Shown: one piece after another, positions 11,708 through 26,192 of the stretch
Layout of the letters: every line of letters starts with the position of its first letter
Position numbering within the stretch: the first letter of the stretch is position 1
Assembly (NCBI GenBank): GCA_029961685.1
Contig: JARWKL010000002.1
Location: 21,792,908-21,856,907 of the forward strand
Length of the DNA: 64,000 bases
Source: Aristolochia californica
Taxonomy: Eukaryota; Streptophyta; Magnoliopsida; Piperales; Aristolochiaceae
Reading direction: 5' to 3'
Program-made: the position numbers and the translations under genes
The notes under the pieces: generated by a model
What the model was told of the DNA's origin: nothing
What the model saw: the letters and a program-made list of their open reading frames with translations, nothing else
Database searches by the model: none

Positions 11708-14604
11708 ATGTTGGGATCAGTTAGAAGTCTCTTTCTTATAAAATTCCACCAAGCTATTATTAGGGGGTTGTACATGTGGAATTTCCCAAACATGGATTTT
11801 GGGGGGTTCATTTTTTGGTGCGTGAAATAATTTTCTATTTATTATATAGTTTTCAAATTCTTTTTGCACACATGAACTCTAAAATTTTCGTTTTCTTGCG
11901 ATCTTATATCGTTTTTGTTTACGAGGAAAAGTGGGAGAGTGGAAACTCAAGTTCGGATGTGAAGAAAAAAAAAATTTTGAACACCCAAAATGGGAATGCA
12001 CAAATGCTGAGAGAGATAATTCCAAAAAGTATCTGTGATTTTTAAGGATAGGCAAAAAGTGGGTTGTTTTGCTTTGGTAAATATCCAACCACTTGAGAAT
12101 TTAACTTTTTGTACTCCCCCTAATTTTTGGGCCACTAGGCTAATTGCATCCTCAACATGCTTGTGGCATGCACACCCCCACCACACTTAAAGCATGTTGG
12201 GATCAGTTAGAAGTCTCTTTCCTATAAAATTCCACCAAGCTATTATTAGGGGGTTGTACGTGTGGAATTTCCCAAACATGGATTTTGGGGTTCATTTTTT
12301 GGTGCGTGAAATAATTTTCTATTTATTATATAGTTTTCAAAATCGTTTTGCACACATGAACTCTAAAATTTTCGTTTTGTTGTGATCTTATATCTTTTTT
12401 GTTTACGAGGAAAAATGGGAGAGCGGAAACTCAAGTTTGGATCTGAAGAAAGAAAAAATTTTGAACATCCAAAATGGGAATGCACAAATGCTGAGAGAGA
12501 TGATTCCAAAAAGTATCTGTGATTTTTAAGGACGGGCAAAAAGTGGGTTGTTTGGCTCTGGTAAATAAATATCCAACCACTTGAGAATTTAACTTTTTCT
12601 ACTCCCCCAAATTTTTGGGCCACTAGGCCACTTGCATCCTCAACATGCTGCACACCCCCACCACACTTAAAGCATGTTGGGATCAGTTAGAAGTCTCTTT
12701 CCTATAAAATTCCACCAAGCTATTATTAGGGGGTTGTACTTGTGGAATTTCCCAAACATGGATTTTGGGGTTCATTTTTTGGTGCGTGAAATAATTTTCT
12801 ATTTATTATATAGTTTTCAAATTCCTTTTGCACACATGAACTCTAAAATTATCGTTTTGTTGCGATCTTATATCTTTTTTGTTTACGAGGAAAAGTGGGA
12901 GAGTGGAAACTCAAGTTTGGATGTGAAGAAAAAAAAAAAATTGAACATCCAAAATGGGAATACACAAATGCTGAGAGAGATAATTCCAAAGAGTATCTGT
13001 GATTTTTAAGGATAGGCAAAAAGTGGGTTGTTTTGCTTTGGTAAATATCCAACCACTTGAGAATTTAACTTTTTCTACTCCCCCTAATTTTTGGGCCACT
13101 AGGCCAATTGCATGCTCAACATGCTTGTGGCATGCACACCCCCACCACACTTAAAGCATGTTGGGATCAGTTAGAAGTCTCTTTCCTATAAAATTCCACC
13201 AAGCTATTATTAGGGGGTTGTACATGTGGAATTTCCGAAACACGGATTTTGGGGTTCATTTTTTGGTGCGTGAAATAATTTTCTATTTATTATAAGGTTT
13301 TCAAATTCTTTTTGCACACATGAACTCTAAAATTTTCGTTTTCTTGCGATCTTATATCTTTTTTGTTTACGAGGAAAAAAGGGAGAGTGGAAACTCAAGT
13401 TTGGATCTGAAGAAAAAAAAAATTTGAACATCCAAAATGACTTCGCACAAATGCTGAGAGAGATAATTCCAAAAAGTATCTTTGATTTTTAAGGATAGGC
13501 GAAAAGTGGGTTGTTTGGCTCTGGTAAATATCCAACCACTTGAGAATTTAACTTTTTCTACTCCCCCTAATTTTTGGGCCACTAGGCCACTTGCATCCTC
13601 AACATGCTTGTGGCATGCACACCCCCACCACACTTAAAGCATGTTGGGATCAGTTAGAAGTCTCTTTCCTATAAAATTCCACCAAGCTATTATTAGGAGG
13701 TTGTACATGTGGAATTTCCCAAACATGAATTTTGGGGTTCATTTTTTGGTGCGTGAAATAATTTTCTATTTATTATAAGGTTTTCAAATTCTTTTTGCAC
13801 ACATGAACTCTAAAATTTTCGTTTTCTTGCGATCTTATATCTTTTTTGTTTACGAGGAAAAAAGGGAGAGTGGAAACTCAAGTTTGGATCTGAAGAAAAA
13901 AAAAATTTGAACATCCAAAATGGATTCGCACAAATGCTGAGAGAGATAATTCCAATGTATCTGTGATTTTTAAGGATAGGCGAAAAGTGGGTTGTTTTGC
14001 TCTGGTAAATATCCAACCACTTGAGAAATTAACTTTTTCTACTCCCCCTAACTTTTGGGCCACTAGGCCACTTGCATCCTCAACATGCTTGTTGCATTCA
14101 CACCCCCACCACACTTAAAGCATGTTGGGATCAGTTAGAAGTCTCTTTCCTATAAAATTCCACCAAGCTATTATTAGGGGGTTGTATATGTGGAATTTCC
14201 AAAACATGGATTTCGGGGGTCATTTTTTGGTGCGTGAAATAATTTTCTATTTATTATATAGTTTTCAAATTCTTTTTGCACACATGAACTCTAAAATTTT
14301 CGTTTTGTTGCGATCTTATATCTTTTTTGTTTACGAGGAAAAATGGGAGAGTGGAAACTCAAGTTTGGATCTGAAGAAAAAAAAAATTTGAACATCCAAA
14401 ATGGGAATGCACAAATCCTGAGAGGGATAATTCCAAAAAGTATCTGTGATTTTTAAGGATAGGCAAAAAGTGGGTTGTTTGGCTCTGGTAAATAGCTTAC
14501 CACTAGAGAATTTAACTTTTTCTACTCCCCCTAATTTTTGGGCCACTAGGCCACTTGCATCCTCAACATGCTTGTGGGATGCACACCCCCACCACACTTA
14601 AAGC
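11708..14604 (+). repeat. 6-mer HOR copy 5 (2897 bp)
   Basis: Regular A-F order with the left-domain gagaggg allele. I saw no private change by eye. Confidence 0.96.
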
Positions 14605-17501
14605 ATGTTGGGATCAGTTAGAAGTCTCTTTCTTATAAAATTCCACCAAGCTATTATTAGGGGGTTGTACATGTGGAATTTCCCAAACATGGATTTTGGG
14701 GGGTTCATTTTTTGGTGCGTGAAATAATTTTCTATTTATTATATAGTTTTCAAATTCTTTTTGCACACATGAACTCTAAAATTTTCGTTTTCTTGCGATC
14801 TTATATCGTTTTTGTTTACGAGGAAAAGTGGGAGAGTGGAAACTCAAGTTCGGATGTGAAGAAAAAAAAAATTTTGAACACCCAAAATGGGAATGCACAA
14901 ATGCTGAGAGAGATAATTCCAAAAAGTATCTGTGATTTTTAAGGATAGGCAAAAAGTGGGTTGTTTTGCTTTGGTAAATATCCAACCACTTGAGAATTTA
15001 ACTTTTTGTACTCCCCCTAATTTTTGGGCCACTAGGCTAATTGCATCCTCAACATGCTTGTGGCATGCACACCCCCACCACACTTAAAGCATGTTGGGAT
15101 CAGTTAGAAGTCTCTTTCCTATAAAATTCCACCAAGCTATTATTAGGGGGTTGTACGTGTGGAATTTCCCAAACATGGATTTTGGGGTTCATTTTTTGGT
15201 GCGTGAAATAATTTTCTATTTATTATATAGTTTTCAAAATCGTTTTGCACACATGAACTCTAAAATTTTCGTTTTGTTGTGATCTTATATCTTTTTTGTT
15301 TACGAGGAAAAATGGGAGAGCGGAAACTCAAGTTTGGATCTGAAGAAAGAAAAAATTTTGAACATCCAAAATGGGAATGCACAAATGCTGAGAGAGATGA
15401 TTCCAAAAAGTATCTGTGATTTTTAAGGACGGGCAAAAAGTGGGTTGTTTGGCTCTGGTAAATAAATATCCAACCACTTGAGAATTTAACTTTTTCTACT
15501 CCCCCAAATTTTTGGGCCACTAGGCCACTTGCATCCTCAACATGCTGCACACCCCCACCACACTTAAAGCATGTTGGGATCAGTTAGAAGTCTCTTTCCT
15601 ATAAAATTCCACCAAGCTATTATTAGGGGGTTGTACTTGTGGAATTTCCCAAACATGGATTTTGGGGTTCATTTTTTGGTGCGTGAAATAATTTTCTATT
15701 TATTATATAGTTTTCAAATTCCTTTTGCACACATGAACTCTAAAATTATCGTTTTGTTGCGATCTTATATCTTTTTTGTTTACGAGGAAAAGTGGGAGAG
15801 TGGAAACTCAAGTTTGGATGTGAAGAAAAAAAAAAAATTGAACATCCAAAATGGGAATACACAAATGCTGAGAGAGATAATTCCAAAGAGTATCTGTGAT
15901 TTTTAAGGATAGGCAAAAAGTGGGTTGTTTTGCTTTGGTAAATATCCAACCACTTGAGAATTTAACTTTTTCTACTCCCCCTAATTTTTGGGCCACTAGG
16001 CCAATTGCATGCTCAACATGCTTGTGGCATGCACACCCCCACCACACTTAAAGCATGTTGGGATCAGTTAGAAGTCTCTTTCCTATAAAATTCCACCAAG
16101 CTATTATTAGGGGGTTGTACATGTGGAATTTCCGAAACACGGATTTTGGGGTTCATTTTTTGGTGCGTGAAATAATTTTCTATTTATTATAAGGTTTTCA
16201 AATTCTTTTTGCACACATGAACTCTAAAATTTTCGTTTTCTTGCGATCTTATATCTTTTTTGTTTACGAGGAAAAAAGGGAGAGTGGAAACTCAAGTTTG
16301 GATCTGAAGAAAAAAAAAATTTGAACATCCAAAATGACTTCGCACAAATGCTGAGAGAGATAATTCCAAAAAGTATCTTTGATTTTTAAGGATAGGCGAA
16401 AAGTGGGTTGTTTGGCTCTGGTAAATATCCAACCACTTGAGAATTTAACTTTTTCTACTCCCCCTAATTTTTGGGCCACTAGGCCACTTGCATCCTCAAC
16501 ATGCTTGTGGCATGCACACCCCCACCACACTTAAAGCATGTTGGGATCAGTTAGAAGTCTCTTTCCTATAAAATTCCACCAAGCTATTATTAGGAGGTTG
16601 TACATGTGGAATTTCCCAAACATGAATTTTGGGGTTCATTTTTTGGTGCGTGAAATAATTTTCTATTTATTATAAGGTTTTCAAATTCTTTTTGCACACA
16701 TGAACTCTAAAATTTTCGTTTTCTTGCGATCTTATATCTTTTTTGTTTACGAGGAAAAAAGGGAGAGTGGAAACTCAAGTTTGGATCTGAAGAAAAAAAA
16801 AATTTGAACATCCAAAATGGATTCGCACAAATGCTGAGAGAGATAATTCCAATGTATCTGTGATTTTTAAGGATAGGCGAAAAGTGGGTTGTTTTGCTCT
16901 GGTAAATATCCAACCACTTGAGAAATTAACTTTTTCTACTCCCCCTAACTTTTGGGCCACTAGGCCACTTGCATCCTCAACATGCTTGTTGCATTCACAC
17001 CCCCACCACACTTAAAGCATGTTGGGATCAGTTAGAAGTCTCTTTCCTATAAAATTCCACCAAGCTATTATTAGGGGGTTGTATATGTGGAATTTCCAAA
17101 ACATGGATTTCGGGGGTCATTTTTTGGTGCGTGAAATAATTTTCTATTTATTATATAGTTTTCAAATTCTTTTTGCACACATGAACTCTAAAATTTTCGT
17201 TTTGTTGCGATCTTATATCTTTTTTGTTTACGAGGAAAAATGGGAGAGTGGAAACTCAAGTTTGGATCTGAAGAAAAAAAAAATTTGAACATCCAAAATG
17301 GGAATGCACAAATCCTGAGAGGGATAATTCCAAAAAGTATCTGTGATTTTTAAGGATAGGCAAAAAGTGGGTTGTTTGGCTCTGGTAAATAGCTTACCAC
17401 TAGAGAATTTAACTTTTTCTACTCCCCCTAATTTTTGGGCCACTAGGCCACTTGCATCCTCAACATGCTTGTGGGATGCACACCCCCACCACACTTAAAG
17501 C
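14605..17501 (+). repeat. 6-mer HOR copy 6 (2897 bp)
   Basis: Regular A-F order with the left-domain gagaggg allele. I saw no private change by eye. Confidence 0.96.
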
Positions 17502-20398
17502 ATGTTGGGATCAGTTAGAAGTCTCTTTCTTATAAAATTCCACCAAGCTATTATTAGGGGGTTGTACATGTGGAATTTCCCAAACATGGATTTTGGGGGG
17601 TTCATTTTTTGGTGCGTGAAATAATTTTCTATTTATTATATAGTTTTCAAATTCTTTTTGCACACATGAACTCTAAAATTTTCGTTTTCTTGCGATCTTA
17701 TATCGTTTTTGTTTACGAGGAAAAGTGGGAGAGTGGAAACTCAAGTTCGGATGTGAAGAAAAAAAAAATTTTGAACACCCAAAATGGGAATGCACAAATG
17801 CTGAGAGAGATAATTCCAAAAAGTATCTGTGATTTTTAAGGATAGGCAAAAAGTGGGTTGTTTTGCTTTGGTAAATATCCAACCACTTGAGAATTTAACT
17901 TTTTGTACTCCCCCTAATTTTTGGGCCACTAGGCTAATTGCATCCTCAACATGCTTGTGGCATGCACACCCCCACCACACTTAAAGCATGTTGGGATCAG
18001 TTAGAAGTCTCTTTCCTATAAAATTCCACCAAGCTATTATTAGGGGGTTGTACGTGTGGAATTTCCCAAACATGGATTTTGGGGTTCATTTTTTGGTGCG
18101 TGAAATAATTTTCTATTTATTATATAGTTTTCAAAATCGTTTTGCACACATGAACTCTAAAATTTTCGTTTTGTTGTGATCTTATATCTTTTTTGTTTAC
18201 GAGGAAAAATGGGAGAGCGGAAACTCAAGTTTGGATCTGAAGAAAGAAAAAATTTTGAACATCCAAAATGGGAATGCACAAATGCTGAGAGAGATGATTC
18301 CAAAAAGTATCTGTGATTTTTAAGGACGGGCAAAAAGTGGGTTGTTTGGCTCTGGTAAATAAATATCCAACCACTTGAGAATTTAACTTTTTCTACTCCC
18401 CCAAATTTTTGGGCCACTAGGCCACTTGCATCCTCAACATGCTGCACACCCCCACCACACTTAAAGCATGTTGGGATCAGTTAGAAGTCTCTTTCCTATA
18501 AAATTCCACCAAGCTATTATTAGGGGGTTGTACTTGTGGAATTTCCCAAACATGGATTTTGGGGTTCATTTTTTGGTGCGTGAAATAATTTTCTATTTAT
18601 TATATAGTTTTCAAATTCCTTTTGCACACATGAACTCTAAAATTATCGTTTTGTTGCGATCTTATATCTTTTTTGTTTACGAGGAAAAGTGGGAGAGTGG
18701 AAACTCAAGTTTGGATGTGAAGAAAAAAAAAAAATTGAACATCCAAAATGGGAATACACAAATGCTGAGAGAGATAATTCCAAAGAGTATCTGTGATTTT
18801 TAAGGATAGGCAAAAAGTGGGTTGTTTTGCTTTGGTAAATATCCAACCACTTGAGAATTTAACTTTTTCTACTCCCCCTAATTTTTGGGCCACTAGGCCA
18901 ATTGCATGCTCAACATGCTTGTGGCATGCACACCCCCACCACACTTAAAGCATGTTGGGATCAGTTAGAAGTCTCTTTCCTATAAAATTCCACCAAGCTA
19001 TTATTAGGGGGTTGTACATGTGGAATTTCCGAAACACGGATTTTGGGGTTCATTTTTTGGTGCGTGAAATAATTTTCTATTTATTATAAGGTTTTCAAAT
19101 TCTTTTTGCACACATGAACTCTAAAATTTTCGTTTTCTTGCGATCTTATATCTTTTTTGTTTACGAGGAAAAAAGGGAGAGTGGAAACTCAAGTTTGGAT
19201 CTGAAGAAAAAAAAAATTTGAACATCCAAAATGACTTCGCACAAATGCTGAGAGAGATAATTCCAAAAAGTATCTTTGATTTTTAAGGATAGGCGAAAAG
19301 TGGGTTGTTTGGCTCTGGTAAATATCCAACCACTTGAGAATTTAACTTTTTCTACTCCCCCTAATTTTTGGGCCACTAGGCCACTTGCATCCTCAACATG
19401 CTTGTGGCATGCACACCCCCACCACACTTAAAGCATGTTGGGATCAGTTAGAAGTCTCTTTCCTATAAAATTCCACCAAGCTATTATTAGGAGGTTGTAC
19501 ATGTGGAATTTCCCAAACATGAATTTTGGGGTTCATTTTTTGGTGCGTGAAATAATTTTCTATTTATTATAAGGTTTTCAAATTCTTTTTGCACACATGA
19601 ACTCTAAAATTTTCGTTTTCTTGCGATCTTATATCTTTTTTGTTTACGAGGAAAAAAGGGAGAGTGGAAACTCAAGTTTGGATCTGAAGAAAAAAAAAAT
19701 TTGAACATCCAAAATGGATTCGCACAAATGCTGAGAGAGATAATTCCAATGTATCTGTGATTTTTAAGGATAGGCGAAAAGTGGGTTGTTTTGCTCTGGT
19801 AAATATCCAACCACTTGAGAAATTAACTTTTTCTACTCCCCCTAACTTTTGGGCCACTAGGCCACTTGCATCCTCAACATGCTTGTTGCATTCACACCCC
19901 CACCACACTTAAAGCATGTTGGGATCAGTTAGAAGTCTCTTTCCTATAAAATTCCACCAAGCTATTATTAGGGGGTTGTATATGTGGAATTTCCAAAACA
20001 TGGATTTCGGGGGTCATTTTTTGGTGCGTGAAATAATTTTCTATTTATTATATAGTTTTCAAATTCTTTTTGCACACATGAACTCTAAAATTTTCGTTTT
20101 GTTGCGATCTTATATCTTTTTTGTTTACGAGGAAAAATGGGAGAGTGGAAACTCAAGTTTGGATCTGAAGAAAAAAAAAATTTGAACATCCAAAATGGGA
20201 ATGCACAAATCCTGAGAGGGATAATTCCAAAAAGTATCTGTGATTTTTAAGGATAGGCAAAAAGTGGGTTGTTTGGCTCTGGTAAATAGCTTACCACTAG
20301 AGAATTTAACTTTTTCTACTCCCCCTAATTTTTGGGCCACTAGGCCACTTGCATCCTCAACATGCTTGTGGGATCCACACCCCCACCACACTTAAAGC
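17502..20398 (+). repeat. 6-mer HOR copy 7 (2897 bp)
   Basis: Regular order. C at 20375 in F turns gggatgcac into gggatccac and creates a BamHI site (ggatcc, 20371-20376). The change is shared only with copy 8. Confidence 0.97.
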
Positions 20399-23295
20399 AT
20401 GTTGGGATCAGTTAGAAGTCTCTTTCTTATAAAATTCCACCAAGCTATTATTAGGGGGTTGTACATGTGGAATTTCCCAAACATGGATTTTGGGGGGTTC
20501 ATTTTTTGGTGCGTGAAATAATTTTCTATTTATTATATAGTTTTCAAATTCTTTTTGCACACATGAACTCTAAAATTTTCGTTTTCTTGCGATCTTATAT
20601 CGTTTTTGTTTACGAGGAAAAGTGGGAGAGTGGAAACTCAAGTTCGGATGTGAAGAAAAAAAAAATTTTGAACACCCAAAATGGGAATGCACAAATGCTG
20701 AGAGAGATAATTCCAAAAAGTATCTGTGATTTTTAAGGATAGGCAAAAAGTGGGTTGTTTTGCTTTGGTAAATATCCAACCACTTGAGAATTTAACTTTT
20801 TGTACTCCCCCTAATTTTTGGGCCACTAGGCTAATTGCATCCTCAACATGCTTGTGGCATGCACACCCCCACCACACTTAAAGCATGTTGGGATCAGTTA
20901 GAAGTCTCTTTCCTATAAAATTCCACCAAGCTATTATTAGGGGGTTGTACGTGTGGAATTTCCCAAACATGGATTTTGGGGTTCATTTTTTGGTGCGTGA
21001 AATAATTTTCTATTTATTATATAGTTTTCAAAATCGTTTTGCACACATGAACTCTAAAATTTTCGTTTTGTTGTGATCTTATATCTTTTTTGTTTACGAG
21101 GAAAAATGGGAGAGCGGAAACTCAAGTTTGGATCTGAAGAAAGAAAAAATTTTGAACATCCAAAATGGGAATGCACAAATGCTGAGAGAGATGATTCCAA
21201 AAAGTATCTGTGATTTTTAAGGACGGGCAAAAAGTGGGTTGTTTGGCTCTGGTAAATAAATATCCAACCACTTGAGAATTTAACTTTTTCTACTCCCCCA
21301 AATTTTTGGGCCACTAGGCCACTTGCATCCTCAACATGCTGCACACCCCCACCACACTTAAAGCATGTTGGGATCAGTTAGAAGTCTCTTTCCTATAAAA
21401 TTCCACCAAGCTATTATTAGGGGGTTGTACTTGTGGAATTTCCCAAACATGGATTTTGGGGTTCATTTTTTGGTGCGTGAAATAATTTTCTATTTATTAT
21501 ATAGTTTTCAAATTCCTTTTGCACACATGAACTCTAAAATTATCGTTTTGTTGCGATCTTATATCTTTTTTGTTTACGAGGAAAAGTGGGAGAGTGGAAA
21601 CTCAAGTTTGGATGTGAAGAAAAAAAAAAAATTGAACATCCAAAATGGGAATACACAAATGCTGAGAGAGATAATTCCAAAGAGTATCTGTGATTTTTAA
21701 GGATAGGCAAAAAGTGGGTTGTTTTGCTTTGGTAAATATCCAACCACTTGAGAATTTAACTTTTTCTACTCCCCCTAATTTTTGGGCCACTAGGCCAATT
21801 GCATGCTCAACATGCTTGTGGCATGCACACCCCCACCACACTTAAAGCATGTTGGGATCAGTTAGAAGTCTCTTTCCTATAAAATTCCACCAAGCTATTA
21901 TTAGGGGGTTGTACATGTGGAATTTCCGAAACACGGATTTTGGGGTTCATTTTTTGGTGCGTGAAATAATTTTCTATTTATTATAAGGTTTTCAAATTCT
22001 TTTTGCACACATGAACTCTAAAATTTTCGTTTTCTTGCGATCTTATATCTTTTTTGTTTACGAGGAAAAAAGGGAGAGTGGAAACTCAAGTTTGGATCTG
22101 AAGAAAAAAAAAATTTGAACATCCAAAATGACTTCGCACAAATGCTGAGAGAGATAATTCCAAAAAGTATCTTTGATTTTTAAGGATAGGCGAAAAGTGG
22201 GTTGTTTGGCTCTGGTAAATATCCAACCACTTGAGAATTTAACTTTTTCTACTCCCCCTAATTTTTGGGCCACTAGGCCACTTGCATCCTCAACATGCTT
22301 GTGGCATGCACACCCCCACCACACTTAAAGCATGTTGGGATCAGTTAGAAGTCTCTTTCCTATAAAATTCCACCAAGCTATTATTAGGAGGTTGTACATG
22401 TGGAATTTCCCAAACATGAATTTTGGGGTTCATTTTTTGGTGCGTGAAATAATTTTCTATTTATTATAAGGTTTTCAAATTCTTTTTGCACACATGAACT
22501 CTAAAATTTTCGTTTTCTTGCGATCTTATATCTTTTTTGTTTACGAGGAAAAAAGGGAGAGTGGAAACTCAAGTTTGGATCTGAAGAAAAAAAAAATTTG
22601 AACATCCAAAATGGATTCGCACAAATGCTGAGAGAGATAATTCCAATGTATCTGTGATTTTTAAGGATAGGCGAAAAGTGGGTTGTTTTGCTCTGGTAAA
22701 TATCCAACCACTTGAGAAATTAACTTTTTCTACTCCCCCTAACTTTTGGGCCACTAGGCCACTTGCATCCTCAACATGCTTGTTGCATTCACACCCCCAC
22801 CACACTTAAAGCATGTTGGGATCAGTTAGAAGTCTCTTTCCTATAAAATTCCACCAAGCTATTATTAGGGGGTTGTATATGTGGAATTTCCAAAACATGG
22901 ATTTCGGGGGTCATTTTTTGGTGCGTGAAATAATTTTCTATTTATTATATAGTTTTCAAATTCTTTTTGCACACATGAACTCTAAAATTTTCGTTTTGTT
23001 GCGATCTTATATCTTTTTTGTTTACGAGGAAAAATGGGAGAGTGGAAACTCAAGTTTGGATCTGAAGAAAAAAAAAATTTGAACATCCAAAATGGGAATG
23101 CACAAATCCTGAGAGGGATAATTCCAAAAAGTATCTGTGATTTTTAAGGATAGGCAAAAAGTGGGTTGTTTGGCTCTGGTAAATAGCTTACCACTAGAGA
23201 ATTTAACTTTTTCTACTCCCCCTAATTTTTGGGCCACTAGGCCACTTGCATCCTCAACATGCTTGTGGGATCCACACCCCCACCACACTTAAAGC
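20399..23295 (+). repeat. 6-mer HOR copy 8 (2897 bp)
   Basis: Same ggatcc variant as copy 7, here with the C at 23272. Otherwise regular, with the left-domain gagaggg allele. Confidence 0.97.
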
Positions 23296-26192
23296 ATGTT
23301 GGGATCAGTTAGAAGTCTCTTTCTTATAAAATTCCACCAAGCTATTATTAGGGGGTTGTACATGTGGAATTTCCCAAACATGGATTTTGGGGGGTTCATT
23401 TTTTGGTGCGTGAAATAATTTTCTATTTATTATATAGTTTTCAAATTCTTTTTGCACACATGAACTCTAAAATTTTCGTTTTCTTGCGATCTTATATCGT
23501 TTTTGTTTACGAGGAAAAGTGGGAGAGTGGAAACTCAAGTTCGGATGTGAAGAAAAAAAAAATTTTGAACACCCAAAATGGGAATGCACAAATGCTGAGA
23601 GAGATAATTCCAAAAAGTATCTGTGATTTTTAAGGATAGGCAAAAAGTGGGTTGTTTTGCTTTGGTAAATATCCAACCACTTGAGAATTTAACTTTTTGT
23701 ACTCCCCCTAATTTTTGGGCCACTAGGCTAATTGCATCCTCAACATGCTTGTGGCATGCACACCCCCACCACACTTAAAGCATGTTGGGATCAGTTAGAA
23801 GTCTCTTTCCTATAAAATTCCACCAAGCTATTATTAGGGGGTTGTACGTGTGGAATTTCCCAAACATGGATTTTGGGGTTCATTTTTTGGTGCGTGAAAT
23901 AATTTTCTATTTATTATATAGTTTTCAAAATCGTTTTGCACACATGAACTCTAAAATTTTCGTTTTGTTGTGATCTTATATCTTTTTTGTTTACGAGGAA
24001 AAATGGGAGAGCGGAAACTCAAGTTTGGATCTGAAGAAAGAAAAAATTTTGAACATCCAAAATGGGAATGCACAAATGCTGAGAGAGATGATTCCAAAAA
24101 GTATCTGTGATTTTTAAGGACGGGCAAAAAGTGGGTTGTTTGGCTCTGGTAAATAAATATCCAACCACTTGAGAATTTAACTTTTTCTACTCCCCCAAAT
24201 TTTTGGGCCACTAGGCCACTTGCATCCTCAACATGCTGCACACCCCCACCACACTTAAAGCATGTTGGGATCAGTTAGAAGTCTCTTTCCTATAAAATTC
24301 CACCAAGCTATTATTAGGGGGTTGTACTTGTGGAATTTCCCAAACATGGATTTTGGGGTTCATTTTTTGGTGCGTGAAATAATTTTCTATTTATTATATA
24401 GTTTTCAAATTCCTTTTGCACACATGAACTCTAAAATTATCGTTTTGTTGCGATCTTATATCTTTTTTGTTTACGAGGAAAAGTGGGAGAGTGGAAACTC
24501 AAGTTTGGATGTGAAGAAAAAAAAAAAATTGAACATCCAAAATGGGAATACACAAATGCTGAGAGAGATAATTCCAAAGAGTATCTGTGATTTTTAAGGA
24601 TAGGCAAAAAGTGGGTTGTTTTGCTTTGGTAAATATCCAACCACTTGAGAATTTAACTTTTTCTACTCCCCCTAATTTTTGGGCCACTAGGCCAATTGCA
24701 TGCTCAACATGCTTGTGGCATGCACACCCCCACCACACTTAAAGCATGTTGGGATCAGTTAGAAGTCTCTTTCCTATAAAATTCCACCAAGCTATTATTA
24801 GGGGGTTGTACATGTGGAATTTCCGAAACACGGATTTTGGGGTTCATTTTTTGGTGCGTGAAATAATTTTCTATTTATTATAAGGTTTTCAAATTCTTTT
24901 TGCACACATGAACTCTAAAATTTTCGTTTTCTTGCGATCTTATATCTTTTTTGTTTACGAGGAAAAAAGGGAGAGTGGAAACTCAAGTTTGGATCTGAAG
25001 AAAAAAAAAATTTGAACATCCAAAATGACTTCGCACAAATGCTGAGAGAGATAATTCCAAAAAGTATCTTTGATTTTTAAGGATAGGCGAAAAGTGGGTT
25101 GTTTGGCTCTGGTAAATATCCAACCACTTGAGAATTTAACTTTTTCTACTCCCCCTAATTTTTGGGCCACTAGGCCACTTGCATCCTCAACATGCTTGTG
25201 GCATGCACACCCCCACCACACTTAAAGCATGTTGGGATCAGTTAGAAGTCTCTTTCCTATAAAATTCCACCAAGCTATTATTAGGAGGTTGTACATGTGG
25301 AATTTCCCAAACATGAATTTTGGGGTTCATTTTTTGGTGCGTGAAATAATTTTCTATTTATTATAAGGTTTTCAAATTCTTTTTGCACACATGAACTCTA
25401 AAATTTTCGTTTTCTTGCGATCTTATATCTTTTTTGTTTACGAGGAAAAAAGGGAGAGTGGAAACTCAAGTTTGGATCTGAAGAAAAAAAAAATTTGAAC
25501 ATCCAAAATGGATTCGCACAAATGCTGAGAGAGATAATTCCAATGTATCTGTGATTTTTAAGGATAGGCGAAAAGTGGGTTGTTTTGCTCTGGTAAATAT
25601 CCAACCACTTGAGAAATTAACTTTTTCTACTCCCCCTAACTTTTGGGCCACTAGGCCACTTGCATCCTCAACATGCTTGTTGCATTCACACCCCCACCAC
25701 ACTTAAAGCATGTTGGGATCAGTTAGAAGTCTCTTTCCTATAAAATTCCACCAAGCTATTATTAGGGGGTTGTATATGTGGAATTTCCAAAACATGGATT
25801 TCGGGGGTCATTTTTTGGTGCGTGAAATAATTTTCTATTTATTATATAGTTTTCAAATTCTTTTTGCACACATGAACTCTAAAATTTTCGTTTTGTTGCG
25901 ATCTTATATCTTTTTTGTTTACGAGGAAAAATGGGAGAGTGGAAACTCAAGTTTGGATCTGAAGAAAAAAAAAATTTGAACATCCAAAATGGGAATGCAC
26001 AAATCCTGAGAGGGATAATTCCAAAAAGTATCTGTGATTTTTAAGGATAGGCAAAAAGTGGGTTGTTTGGCTCTGGTAAATAGCTTACCACTAGAGAATT
26101 TAACTTTTTCTACTCCCCCTAATTTTTGGGCCACTAGGCCACTTGCATCCTCAACATGCTTGTGGGATGCACACCCCCACCACACTTAAAGC
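23296..26192 (+). repeat. 6-mer HOR copy 9 (2897 bp)
   Basis: Last copy with the left-domain G allele, here at 26013 in F. It marks the right edge of a nine-copy haplotype block. Confidence 0.97.
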
